This document shows positions 54,768 to 62,853 of a stretch of DNA of 64,000 bases, piece by piece. The DNA is taken from the NCBI GenBank assembly GCA_963824805.1, contig CAWGQZ010000029.1:1-64000 (forward strand). Reading direction: 5' to 3'. The position numbers and the translations under genes were made by a program. The stretch comes from DATBAT01 sp963824805 (GTDB lineage Bacteria; Acidobacteriota; Terriglobia; Terriglobales; Acidobacteriaceae). Below the pieces are notes generated by a model. It made no database searches and was not told the DNA's origin. It worked only from the letters and a program-made list of their open reading frames with translations. Positions within the stretch are counted from its first letter, which is position 1; every line of letters starts with the position of its first letter.

Positions 54768-55265
54768 CTAATTGGTTCGCCCGCGCCTGCCTGACAATTC
54801 TTCGAGCAGACCGTCGAGGACCTCAATCGCGGTTGGCACTGCCGCCTCCACCACCGGACTCAACCCCATCCGCCCTTGTTCCCCACCGCAGTCCAGGGGC
54901 TGACAGGCAAGTAGCGTCAGCGGCGGCGGAGTGCCGCCCATCTGCTTTACCATGCGCAACACGCAAATTGGGTGCATTCCGTGGCTGTCCAATGACTCGT
55001 TTTCCGGAGCTTCCACCGATTCGAGGTCCGGCTGGACAACCGATACGTCGCCCGGTGCACCGCCGAGATCCATCGCGTCCACTAGCACCACGTGCTGCCA
55101 CGGGTCCATCAGAGCGTAGGCGAGGTCAAAGCCACGAATGCCAAAGTCCTCGATCCGGACCCCCGCGGGCGCTTCACGCCGCTTCAGGTGTTGGGCGACT
55201 TCGACACCAAACCCATCGTCACCTAGAAAGATGTTCCCGACACACGCAACCAGAATGCTATCCAT
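54768..55265 (-). CDS. hydrogenase maturation protease (HyaD/HybD family)
   Basis: Endopeptidase that removes the C-terminal tail of the large subunit after nickel insertion. Nickel-recognising acids are in GNIFLGDDGFGVEVA and VVLVDAMDLGG, with His in SHGMHP. 165 aa, normal length. The start overlaps the preceding gene by eight bases. Its substrate is most likely HhyL, whose tail begins after DPCLPCGVH. Confidence 0.9.
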   Translation of the reverse strand: MDSILVACVGNIFLGDDGFGVEVAQHLKRREAPAGVRIEDFGIRGFDLAYALMDPWQHVVLVDAMDLGGAPGDVSVVQPDLESVEAPENESLDSHGMHPICVLRMVKQMGGTPPPLTLLACQPLDCGGEQGRMGLSPVVEAAVPTAIEVLDGLLEELSGRRGRTN

Positions 55266-55581
55266 CCGCCGCCATCGATTCTCCCAGAGCCAACGGTTCG
55301 ACCTCTTCGGGGGAAAAGAAAAATCGATGGCCGGGCTGACGCCTCAGTCCGAGGTCGCGTCCGGGATCATCCTCCAGCACGACCGCAAGGTGGACCTGAT
55401 TTTCAAAGTCCTGTTCAATGGCTTCGATGACGGCAACCTGGCCGGCTAACGCGCTGTCGAGAATGTCGGAGCGTTTCTGCGGCCATAGCCGGACCCTGCT
55501 TCCGGGGCGCACTTGAACTCCGAAAACCTGCACGCTTTCAAGCGGTTGTGGCGCAGCGAAAGGATCGAAGTCGTCGTTCAT
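55258..55581 (-). CDS. uncharacterised hydrogenase-locus protein (107 aa)
   Basis: Not recognised as a named family. Mixed beta-strand text such as VQVFGVQVRPGSRVRLWPQ and VAVIEAIEQDFENQVHLAVV suggests a small beta-barrel-like fold; the end has RRQPGHRFFFSPEEVEPL. The ATG overlaps the previous stop in ATGA and its own stop overlaps the protease start by eight bases, so it belongs to the operon and probably serves hydrogenase assembly (inference from position). Confidence 0.8.
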   Translation of the reverse strand: MNDDFDPFAAPQPLESVQVFGVQVRPGSRVRLWPQKRSDILDSALAGQVAVIEAIEQDFENQVHLAVVLEDDPGRDLGLRRQPGHRFFFSPEEVEPLALGESMAADG

Positions 55582-56489
55582 TCTCCGCTTACCTTTCGCA
55601 GTCCCCGAATCGCTCCGTGAACCTTCATAAGCTGTTGTTCCCCTATTGCCGAACTTCGTTCGAGGATCTCGCGGCCGCGTTTGTCCCCCGCTATTAATTG
55701 CTTCTTCTCGTCGTCCGAGAGAGTCATTACCCGCAGAGTCAGCATTTCATCCATTTCGGTCCCGTCGAAAAAATCACCTGAACTTTCCGGTGCGATTTGT
55801 GGGTAGTCGTAGAGGATGATTGGTGAAACCAGCACGGTATCCGCTGCTGGCGCATCTCCGCAGAGCACAGGGAACACGCCAGTGTTGCGGCAGCGTCCCA
55901 CAGCTTCGGAGAATTCTGCGTCCGGTTCGAGCAAGGAGATGAACTTGCCCTTTTGAACCTGTAGGATGGCATGAGCCGAGGTCAGGCAATACAGCAGAGC
56001 GTCTTCGCGGGACTTCGCCGTCGAGGGAGACGCGTTTGCAACTTCCAGAGCCACCTGAAAGAGTCCTGGCGAAACCCGCACTGCCCTCAACCCGATGTTT
56101 CCATGGATGTCTTGCAGCCGACGAGGTTTGCCATCCATTTCCATCTGCCCGGCTGCGAAAGCAAAGCTTAGCTGCGTCCCCGCTAGAAGATCACCAAGCC
56201 TGACCAAGGGTGGTTCCCAATACCGCTCGATGGCTTCGGCGATGCTTTCGTGTTCTGCGCTTGTGAATTGCAAAAAACGAACTCTAAGTTCCAGTTGGCT
56301 GTCGTCATTGCCATTGACCAACACTTCAGCGTGAAAACTACTCAGACCAATCGTTGCCGCTGCGGGCGGAAACAACGTACCAAAATTCCAGCGCTGGCGG
56401 TTCTTGGTGGAATCCGGACGATAGGGATACAACAGATATCCCTCGTAGAGAATTGCATGGGCGATCTTCTCGGCGGGAGCGATGTTCAT
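55578..56489 (-). CDS. uncharacterised hydrogenase-locus protein (303 aa)
   Basis: No family name recognised. The opening AEKIAHAILYEGYLLYPYRP and RWNFGTLFPPAAA are distinctive. No signal peptide, no membrane helix, no Cys motif; a soluble alpha/beta protein with an acidic C-terminal helical part (LMTLSDDEKKQLIAGDKRGR in part). Overlaps both neighbours by four bases (ATGA), so the stoichiometry is probably coupled to its partners. Confidence 0.82.
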   Translation of the reverse strand: MNIAPAEKIAHAILYEGYLLYPYRPDSTKNRQRWNFGTLFPPAAATIGLSSFHAEVLVNGNDDSQLELRVRFLQFTSAEHESIAEAIERYWEPPLVRLGDLLAGTQLSFAFAAGQMEMDGKPRRLQDIHGNIGLRAVRVSPGLFQVALEVANASPSTAKSREDALLYCLTSAHAILQVQKGKFISLLEPDAEFSEAVGRCRNTGVFPVLCGDAPAADTVLVSPIILYDYPQIAPESSGDFFDGTEMDEMLTLRVMTLSDDEKKQLIAGDKRGREILERSSAIGEQQLMKVHGAIRGLRKVSGE

Positions 56490-57154
56490 CGTTTCACCCC
56501 TTCCCCGACGGTCGTGCCCTCTTCCGCAGCCTCAGCCATTTTTTCTAGCGCGGCGTCGAAGCTCGACAGCCCATTACGCACCTTGAATTCATTAATCCGG
56601 TCGAAGACATCGTTGCGTAGGCAAAGCCAGACACCATTGGGATAGTAGACTTCCATCAGCGCACGCCAGATGCTGACCGGAAAACGGCACTCAGCTTCTT
56701 TATCCCAGGGAATTTGCGCCACTTGCAAAGGTCCGTCCTCGCCCAGATAGAAAACTGTCCCGGTAAACAGTAGGCTGAGTGGTACTTCCCCACCGGCAAG
56801 CGCATGGAAATATTTTGTGCCCGCGACATTGAAATCGAAGCTGCACGGCACCTGTAAGTCGGCGACGGTGTCTTTCTCGAATCCCGGGACAACCGACGTT
56901 AGCTGCGTCCACGCCAGTGATTTCAGAGTCTTGCCCCAACGCTCGGTCCGGTCGAAGAGTTCGTAGAGATTTTCTTTCTCCTCCGCCGTGTAGCTGCGCC
57001 GCGCAACCTGAATTTGGACCTGACACCGCAACAGGATGGAATGAATCCGTTCTTCCGGGGTCGAGTTCTCAATACGTAACCTAAACAACAGTGTTGGAAC
57101 CGCGGCAGAGCTCGCCACCTTGATTGCATCCACGGAGAATCGCAGATCAGGCAT
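56486..57154 (-). CDS. DUF6084-like protein of the hydrogenase locus
   Basis: 222 aa, soluble. PDLRFSVDAIKVASSAAVPT and LLFRLRIENSTPEERIHSIL at the N-terminus, then CQVQIQVARRSYTAEEKENL and WRALMEVYYPNGVWLCLRND. I match it from memory to DUF6084, found beside group 1h hydrogenases in actinobacteria; a profile search should confirm. Overlaps the genes before and after it. Function unknown. Confidence 0.82.
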   Translation of the reverse strand: MPDLRFSVDAIKVASSAAVPTLLFRLRIENSTPEERIHSILLRCQVQIQVARRSYTAEEKENLYELFDRTERWGKTLKSLAWTQLTSVVPGFEKDTVADLQVPCSFDFNVAGTKYFHALAGGEVPLSLLFTGTVFYLGEDGPLQVAQIPWDKEAECRFPVSIWRALMEVYYPNGVWLCLRNDVFDRINEFKVRNGLSSFDAALEKMAEAAEEGTTVGEGVKR

Positions 57155-57779
57155 GCCAGACCTCGGGTCCGCATTCGGCGGTTGCCTTTAGCCGAGCAAA
57201 CAGGTTCGCGACCTGCTTCCAGACTTCGGTGCCACCGGTAAATCCCTTCCAATACAGGCGGACGGTACCGACCAGTTCAAAGCATTTATCGATCGGAGCC
57301 ATGTAGTACTGATAGGGCTCAGCCAGACGGTTCACTAGAAACGCCTGCACGTCGTCCTGCATTTTAGCGAGGCGCGGCTCATCGGTGGCAATCTCTTCCC
57401 ACACATCTGCCGGCGACAAAGATTCGATTGCGCCCGCCGGGCTTGGATATAAGGACGTCATCAGCCCGGTCACGCTGGAACGAAACACAAAAGCAAGATT
57501 GATCGGAATACCCAACCCTGCCCAGTGCTCATCGGTAAGGCGGCAGTCTGGGAGATGACGAACATCCCGCGGAATCCGCCGGAAGCGCGTCATGCTGTCT
57601 GTAAAGAGCACTGCACAGGGAGTGCAGGCACACATCACCTGCCGTTGCGCGACTTCGAGAAGGTGGGCATGCCTTGAGTCCAAGGGCGCCGAGCACAGAT
57701 CACAACTCTCCTCGGGCACACGTTTCCGTACCAGATCGCGAAACGCAGAGAACACCATATTGCCGTTATTCGAATTCAC
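57147..57779 (-). CDS. DUF5947-like Cys-rich protein of the hydrogenase locus
   Basis: 210 aa. Metal-binding-like Cys sets at the N-terminus: SCDLCSAPL (Cys26, Cys29) with a following HAHL, and VMCACTPCAVLF (Cys50, 52, 55), which could hold zinc or an Fe-S cluster. Later blocks: RFRRIPRDVRHLPDCRLTDE, SPADVWEEIA, CFELVGTVRLYWKGFTGG. Matched from memory to DUF5947 of group 1h loci. Possible redox or assembly protein; function unknown. Confidence 0.83.
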   Translation of the reverse strand: MNSNNGNMVFSAFRDLVRKRVPEESCDLCSAPLDSRHAHLLEVAQRQVMCACTPCAVLFTDSMTRFRRIPRDVRHLPDCRLTDEHWAGLGIPINLAFVFRSSVTGLMTSLYPSPAGAIESLSPADVWEEIATDEPRLAKMQDDVQAFLVNRLAEPYQYYMAPIDKCFELVGTVRLYWKGFTGGTEVWKQVANLFARLKATAECGPEVWHA

Positions 57780-57792
57780 CCAAGTGCTTTCC

Positions 57793-57984
57793 TCACGGGG
57801 GGGTCAGATGAGGCATCCGCGGATCGATCGGTTCACGTTTCTTGGCATTGATCCCGGTCGAATTTCTTGCCGAGGGAGTTTTGCCTTCGCGTCCGGGTTC
57901 GGTGCCGTAGATCGACCACTCCTCTCCTTTGCGAGTGCCTGGAACGTGAGAAGGAGAATCGGGCTTTGTGTCTTGCCTTGGCAT
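57793..57984 (-). CDS. 63-aa hydrogenase-locus protein (EWSIYGTEPGREG)
   Basis: Short soluble protein, Pro/Lys/Arg-rich: GEEWSIYGTEPGREGKTPSA and INAKKREPIDPRMPHLTPP. GAGGAAAA precedes the ATG by a normal distance, and it lies 24 bases after the NifU-like stop and 13 before the next ATG. The repeated short motifs look conserved rather than random. No family recognised and no metal ligands. Likely disordered; a linker or assembly peptide is possible. Confidence 0.68.
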   Translation of the reverse strand: MPRQDTKPDSPSHVPGTRKGEEWSIYGTEPGREGKTPSARNSTGINAKKREPIDPRMPHLTPP

Positions 57985-58008
57985 AATTTTCCTCGCTCTT
58001 GCGTGTGC

Positions 58009-58521
58009 CTAGCGCAATTGAACCAATTGGGGCGCCGGCACTGGCTGCTCAACAACAATTTCAGTGACTTCCGGCGCGCTCTGGTAAATGGATTTCTCCA
58101 CTACTTCCTGAAGCGATCCCAGGCCGCAAGCATGGCCCTTGGAACTTATTCGGACCTTGACCATGCTGCCGACGACATCCAGCAACTCCACCTCGCCGCC
58201 GTGCAATTTCACATAGGACCTGACTTTCTCGATGGAGTCTTTCACGCGCTCTTTCAAAGGCTCGCGGTGCAAACCGTAAAGCCCCATCAGCGCGTTGACG
58301 ATTGGCTCCTTTTCCAACCTGTCTAGCAGAGACGGTTGTTCCGTTTCCACCACTTGGAGCAATCGCTCCAGGCAGTCGCCGTGCAGGCTCATTACTTCTT
58401 TTAGTAATGCTTGCACCAGCGTGCGTGCCTCGGGATCGATTAATTCCCTGGCCTTCAGCGCGAGCTGCTCGATTTCCGCAGCGCGCTGAAGGAATTCCGT
58501 TTCCTCAGATATGTGGGCCAT
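58009..58521 (-). CDS. NifU-like domain protein with a degenerate CxxC
   Basis: 170 aa. N-terminal helical region (about 1-90) followed by a NifU C-terminal-type domain: VRSYVKLHGGEVELLDVVGS, MVKVRISSKG, then SLQEVVEKSIYQSAPEVTEI. Where Fe-S scaffolds have CxxC, this protein has HACGLGS, keeping one Cys (132) only. It may have lost cluster assembly or work as a dimer with one Cys from each subunit. Starts five bases after hhyL's stop. Confidence 0.85.
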   Translation of the reverse strand: MAHISEETEFLQRAAEIEQLALKARELIDPEARTLVQALLKEVMSLHGDCLERLLQVVETEQPSLLDRLEKEPIVNALMGLYGLHREPLKERVKDSIEKVRSYVKLHGGEVELLDVVGSMVKVRISSKGHACGLGSLQEVVEKSIYQSAPEVTEIVVEQPVPAPQLVQLR

Positions 58522-58526
58522 GGGTG

Positions 58527-60323
58527 CTACTTCCCTTGAACACCAAACATGGGCGAGTGCAAGGTTTCAAGCATCTTCCCTTTCCCTAAATACATGTGTA
58601 CGCCGCAGGGCAGGCAGGGGTCAAAGCTCCTCACGGCGCGCATGATGTCGATACCTTTGAAGTTCTCCGGACCGTTCTCTTCAAAGATTGGGGTGTTCTG
58701 CACCGCGTCTTCATAGGGACCAGGAGTTCCAAAGATATCCCGCGGGGTCGCGTTCCACGGCGTCGGCGGATAGGGATGATAGTTGGCAATCTTGCCGTCG
58801 CGAATGACGACGTGGTGCGACAACACCCCGCGCACCGCTTCGTGGAATCCGCAAGCAATCGCCTCATCAGGAACCTGAAAGTTCGACCAGGTCTTGGTGC
58901 GGCCGGCGTGCAGGTCTTCCATTGCCTTCTGGGCGAAGTGCAGAGCGCAACCCGCAGCATAGGCCTGAAAGTAAGTGCGCGCTCGGTCGCGCTCGATGGC
59001 GTTACTCCATTGCGGAACCTTCCACTCAAACTGGGCCTCGGGCAAGGAAACCGTCTTTGGGAGATTGATCTGAACACTGTTACCGGTCGCTTTCACATAG
59101 CCGATGTCAACCAAGCCCGCTAGCGCCGTGGCCCACAGCCGGGCAATCGGTCCACCGCCGGTATCGAGGGGAAGATATTCGCCGTTGTAATACCAGCGCG
59201 GGCACATCACCCAGGAATAATTGCCGGTAAAGTCGCGCTTCTGAGGATGCGGGATCGTGGTCTGGTTCCAGGGATGGCGCTTGTCGACGGGATTCCCGAG
59301 AGGGTCCTGGCGGACGAAAACTTCGCCACTATCTTCCCAATCGTCGTAGAAGGAATGGCCCAGCAAAATACGGATGCCGAGATTAATTTCCACCAAGTCG
59401 GTAGTTACCAGCTTTCCGTCGATTACGATACCGGGGGTGACAAACATCGCCCGCCCCCATTCAGACATATTTTGGTAGGTGTAGTCGCACACCTTTGGGT
59501 CGTTGAATGAACCCCAACACGCCAGCAAGATCCGCCGTTGCCCTACCTTCTCGTATCCCGGCAAAGCCTCATACATGAAATCGAAGAGGTCGTCGTGCAG
59601 AGGCACGACTTTCTTCATGAACTCCACGTACTTCATAAGCCGGACGAGGTAATCGGTAAATAATTGCTGAGTTGGAACTGTGCCAACGCCACCGGGATAG
59701 AGAGTCGACGGATGCACGTGGCGGCCTTCCATTAGGCAGAACATTTCACGGGTCATGCGACTCATCACCAAGGCTTCGCGATAGAACTCGCCCGTGAATG
59801 GATTCAGTGACGTCATGATGTCGCTGATTTTTTTGTAGCCGTGAATCCTGGCATGCGGCGCATCTTTCTTCTGCGCCTTCTCCCAAACACTAGGATTAGT
59901 CTCCTTGACCATCTTTTCGCAGAAATCCACGCCGACCAGATTGTCCTGGAAGATGTTGTGATCGAACATGTATTCGGCGGCCTCGCCAAGGTTGACGATC
60001 CACTCGCCCAAATCTGGAGGGCGGCAACCGAACGCCATGTTCTGCGCATAAGTCGCGCAGGTGGCATGGTTATCGCCGCAGATACCGCAGATGCGGCTGG
60101 TAATGAAATGAGCGTCGCGGGGATCTTTCCCCTTCATAAAAATGCTGTAGCCGCGAAAAATGGAAGAGGTGCTGTGGCACTCCGCAACCTGTTTGTTTTC
60201 GAAGTCGATTTTGGTAAAGATTCCCAGTGATCCGACGATGCGGGTGATCGGGTCCCAATTCATCTCTACCAGGTTGCGTTTGCCGGATGGAGTTTGTGGC
60301 ATCGCTTGGGTCGTCGTTCCCAT
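58527..60323 (-). CDS. hhyL: group 1h [NiFe]-hydrogenase large subunit
   Basis: Holds the NiFe(CN)2CO site that oxidises H2. The four nickel ligands are in SRICGICGDNHATC (Cys79, Cys82) and DPCLPCGVH (Cys570, Cys573). After His576 there are 22 further residues (MYLGKGK...), the tail to be cut by the maturation protease. Text such as NLGEAAEYMFDHNIFQDNLV and CDYTYQNMSEWG fits the group 1h branch of high-affinity hydrogenases. 598 aa. AGAGGAGA precedes the ATG; it lies 32 bases after hhyS. Confidence 0.94.
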   Translation of the reverse strand: MGTTTQAMPQTPSGKRNLVEMNWDPITRIVGSLGIFTKIDFENKQVAECHSTSSIFRGYSIFMKGKDPRDAHFITSRICGICGDNHATCATYAQNMAFGCRPPDLGEWIVNLGEAAEYMFDHNIFQDNLVGVDFCEKMVKETNPSVWEKAQKKDAPHARIHGYKKISDIMTSLNPFTGEFYREALVMSRMTREMFCLMEGRHVHPSTLYPGGVGTVPTQQLFTDYLVRLMKYVEFMKKVVPLHDDLFDFMYEALPGYEKVGQRRILLACWGSFNDPKVCDYTYQNMSEWGRAMFVTPGIVIDGKLVTTDLVEINLGIRILLGHSFYDDWEDSGEVFVRQDPLGNPVDKRHPWNQTTIPHPQKRDFTGNYSWVMCPRWYYNGEYLPLDTGGGPIARLWATALAGLVDIGYVKATGNSVQINLPKTVSLPEAQFEWKVPQWSNAIERDRARTYFQAYAAGCALHFAQKAMEDLHAGRTKTWSNFQVPDEAIACGFHEAVRGVLSHHVVIRDGKIANYHPYPPTPWNATPRDIFGTPGPYEDAVQNTPIFEENGPENFKGIDIMRAVRSFDPCLPCGVHMYLGKGKMLETLHSPMFGVQGK

Positions 60324-60355
60324 CGAAATTTCTCCTCTTTAGATTCCGGAAGTCT

Positions 60356-61450
60356 TTAGACCGGGCGCCGGTTTTGAACCGGGGCGATGTAGGTTCTCGG
60401 CTGATAGCCGGTTGTTAGTTCACCCTTGCGATGCCGCCACTTGGGCTCTTTGTTGAGGGCGTTGTTAGTGACCTCACGCAAGGCGCGAATCATCTTTCCG
60501 TAAGAGCCGGACAAGACGGTTGAAAGGCGCGCGCCGGGAGGCTCATCCATGAAAGGCATGGCTTTGTCCGGAAAACCCGGCATGGTGCAGGCAATGCAGA
60601 TTCCGCCCACGTTGGGGCACCCTCCAATGCCACGCATCCAGCCGCGCTTGGTGACGTTGCAATTGACTACCGGGCCCCAGCAGCCCAACTTCACGATGCA
60701 CTTGGGGGATCCGTACTCGAGGGCGAAATCTCCTTGCTCGTAGTAGCCGGCGCGGTCGCAACCTTCGTGGACGGTCTTTCCGAAAAGCCAGGTGGGGCGA
60801 AGTTGGTCGTCAAGCGGAATTACAGGGGCCATTCCCGCCGCCATGTAGACCAGGTACAGCAGCGTCTCCGTCATGTTGTCAGGCTGCACCGGACAGCCAG
60901 GGACATTGACGATGGGAAATCCGCCAGCCGAGCGGAAGTTCCAGCCAAGATAATCGGCCAAGCCCATGGCTCCGGTGGGATTGCCGGCCATCGCATGAAT
61001 GCCCCCGTAGGTTGCACAGGTTCCGGCAGCAACGACAGCCAGCGCCTTGGGAGCCAGACGGTCGATCCATTCGGTCGTCTTTATCGGCTGGCCGCTAATC
61101 GGGTCGGTTCCCTGCGCCGCCCAGTAGCCTTCCGCTTTGATCTTTTCGTTGGGGATGGAGCCTTCCACCACAAATACGAACGGATCGAGACGACCAGCTT
61201 CAGCCTCGTAAAAAAACTTCATGAAGTCGTCACCGTTCTCGTAGGCGAGCACGGGGTTGTGCAGGGCGACTTTAGGGAGCCCCGGGATCGCCCCCAGAAT
61301 CAGATCCTCAATGCTGGGCTGCTCCGCGGCCGTCACTGACACGGAATCTCCGTCGCAACTAAGACCTGCAGTCAGCCAGACAACGTGAACCTCACTGGGC
61401 GTGGAACGCTTCGGCGAAGTTTTCCCCATGGAGATAGGTTGGGAAGGCAT
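60356..61450 (-). CDS. hhyS: group 1h [NiFe]-hydrogenase small subunit (3Cys-1Asp proximal cluster)
   Basis: Iron-sulfur electron relay subunit. The proximal cluster motif reads SCDGDSV: Cys32 and, where most hydrogenases have Cys, Asp35; the remaining ligands are Cys145 (GTCATYGG) and Cys186 (PGCPVQ). Other clusters: His228/Cys231 (VHEGCDR), Cys251, Cys257, Cys264, and GGCPNVGGICIACTMPGFPD. This 3Cys-1Asp pattern is a hallmark of group 1h, linked to oxygen tolerance. There is no twin-arginine signal, so the enzyme is likely cytoplasmic-side. AGGAGA precedes the ATG. 364 aa. Confidence 0.94.
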   Translation of the reverse strand: MPSQPISMGKTSPKRSTPSEVHVVWLTAGLSCDGDSVSVTAAEQPSIEDLILGAIPGLPKVALHNPVLAYENGDDFMKFFYEAEAGRLDPFVFVVEGSIPNEKIKAEGYWAAQGTDPISGQPIKTTEWIDRLAPKALAVVAAGTCATYGGIHAMAGNPTGAMGLADYLGWNFRSAGGFPIVNVPGCPVQPDNMTETLLYLVYMAAGMAPVIPLDDQLRPTWLFGKTVHEGCDRAGYYEQGDFALEYGSPKCIVKLGCWGPVVNCNVTKRGWMRGIGGCPNVGGICIACTMPGFPDKAMPFMDEPPGARLSTVLSGSYGKMIRALREVTNNALNKEPKWRHRKGELTTGYQPRTYIAPVQNRRPV

Positions 61451-61737
61451 TAGTTTCTCCTAGCTGGCCCACGGACTGGGGTGCCAGTCGCATGACCCGA
61501 AAGTTGGCGCGAGTGAAGTTACCGAGTAAGAGAGAGGGCAACAGTTAGGGTGTAGAACCGCTCGGAAGCGACGTGCTGGAGGGCCGGACTTCATGCGCCT
61601 CGAGTTGCCAGCTTGCGCTGACTTTACAGAAACAGAACCGAAAAAGAGAGGAATCTATTCGAGCCCTTCGCGAGGGCCGAATTAAACCCCGGGAGACGGG
61701 ATTAGAGATGTCAGAAAATCGAGAGGGGGTTGCCCTG
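61451..61737 (-). promoter_or_regulatory. 287-bp gap between hypE and hhyS, likely promoter region
   Basis: The only long gap in the locus, so a promoter for hhyS onward is likely here, though no consensus pair was found. A hairpin (TTCG-a-GCCCT / AGGGC-c-GAA, about 61654-61678) lies some 60 bases after the hypE stop, with TTCCTCTCTTTTTC following on the minus strand; it could partly end hypDE transcripts. Open frames on the plus strand look random. Confidence 0.4.
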
Positions 61738-62853
61738 TTAACAAATTCGCGGCAGTTGTTCTCCGAATAGCGTATCTAGCACTCGGGTGCCACCAATTTC
61801 AGTTTTCATCAGAACCATTCCGGGATGTTCGGAAACCACTTCGCCGACAATGCAGGCGCCGGTTCCGTGTTGATGAATACGCATCCGCTCCAAAATCGCG
61901 CTGGCGGCATCCGGGGCCACAATTGCCAAAAGCTTTCCTTCATTGGCCACGAACAGTGGATCCAGACCGAGAATCTCACACGCGCCTTTGACCGTATCCC
62001 GCACGGGAATGGCGGTTTCATTCAGGCGAATTCCTACTTTCGAACGTGCAGCAATCTCATTAAGAGTGGTTGCCACCCCGCCGCGAGTAGGATCGCGCAA
62101 GGCATGAATGTTCGGGCTAGCCTCCAGCATGGCTGCTACTAGGCCGTGCAGGGCTGCCGTATCACTGCGAATCTCTCCTTCAAATTCCAGGTTCTCTCTT
62201 TGAGAGAGAATGGCCATACCGTGGTCCCCGATGTAACCGCTAAGTATTACGACATCTCCCGGACGTGCGTTGGCGGCCGAGATATTCACAGCGCCTTCGA
62301 CCAGCCCAATGCCTGTAGTTGTGATAAATATCTTGTCCCCTTTACCACGATTGACGACCTTAGTATCGCCGGTAACCAACTGAACTCCCGCAGAAGCCGC
62401 CGCCCTCTGCATGGAGGTGACCACGCGCCGCAGTTCGTCCATGGTCAATCCTTCTTCCAGAATGAACGCAGCGGATAAATAGAGAGGCCGGGCGCCGCTC
62501 ATCGCCAGATCGTTGACTGTCCCGTTAATCGCCAGATCACCAATATCCCCGCCGGCAAAGAAAATGGGGGTGACGACAAATGAGTCGGTAGTGAAGGCCA
62601 ATCGCGATCCGCCGATTTCGAGCACCGCCTGATCGTCCAGACGCTCGAGAATAGGATTAGTGAAGGCAGGCAGAAACAGCTTTTCAATCAGTTCCGCCGT
62701 AAGTTTTCCTCCGCTGCCATGTCCGAGCACGACCTGCTTGTGATCGAAAATCGGCGTGGGACAGACCGCACCAGGCATAGCGCTGCTCTTGCTCGACGGC
62801 TCGAGCGGATCTTGAACAACAACCGCGTCTATCTCTTTTGAGGACGGGCTCAT
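61738..62853 (-). CDS. hypE: hydrogenase cofactor assembly protein HypE
   Basis: Makes the cyanide ligands: its C-terminal Cys is carbamoylated by HypF and dehydrated with ATP. The obligatory end PRIC is present, as are LGHGSGGKLTAELIEKLF, FTTDSFVVTPIFFAGGDIG, TGDTKVV and RDPTRGGVATTLNEIA. I start at MSPSSKEID, which overlaps hypD's stop in ATGA; the 46 codons upstream are hypD's other frame. 371 aa. Confidence 0.92.
   Translation of the reverse strand: MSPSSKEIDAVVVQDPLEPSSKSSAMPGAVCPTPIFDHKQVVLGHGSGGKLTAELIEKLFLPAFTNPILERLDDQAVLEIGGSRLAFTTDSFVVTPIFFAGGDIGDLAINGTVNDLAMSGARPLYLSAAFILEEGLTMDELRRVVTSMQRAAASAGVQLVTGDTKVVNRGKGDKIFITTTGIGLVEGAVNISAANARPGDVVILSGYIGDHGMAILSQRENLEFEGEIRSDTAALHGLVAAMLEASPNIHALRDPTRGGVATTLNEIAARSKVGIRLNETAIPVRDTVKGACEILGLDPLFVANEGKLLAIVAPDAASAILERMRIHQHGTGACIVGEVVSEHPGMVLMKTEIGGTRVLDTLFGEQLPRIC

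Noticed and set aside
61451..61510. TGGCAC resembling a sigma-54 -24 box upstream of hhyS
   Set aside because: No matching -12 (TTGC) at the required spacing.
61573..61770. Plus-strand open frame of 65 codons between hypE and hhyS
   Set aside because: No ribosome site, no protein-like composition, overlaps the end of hypE and the likely hhyS promoter region.
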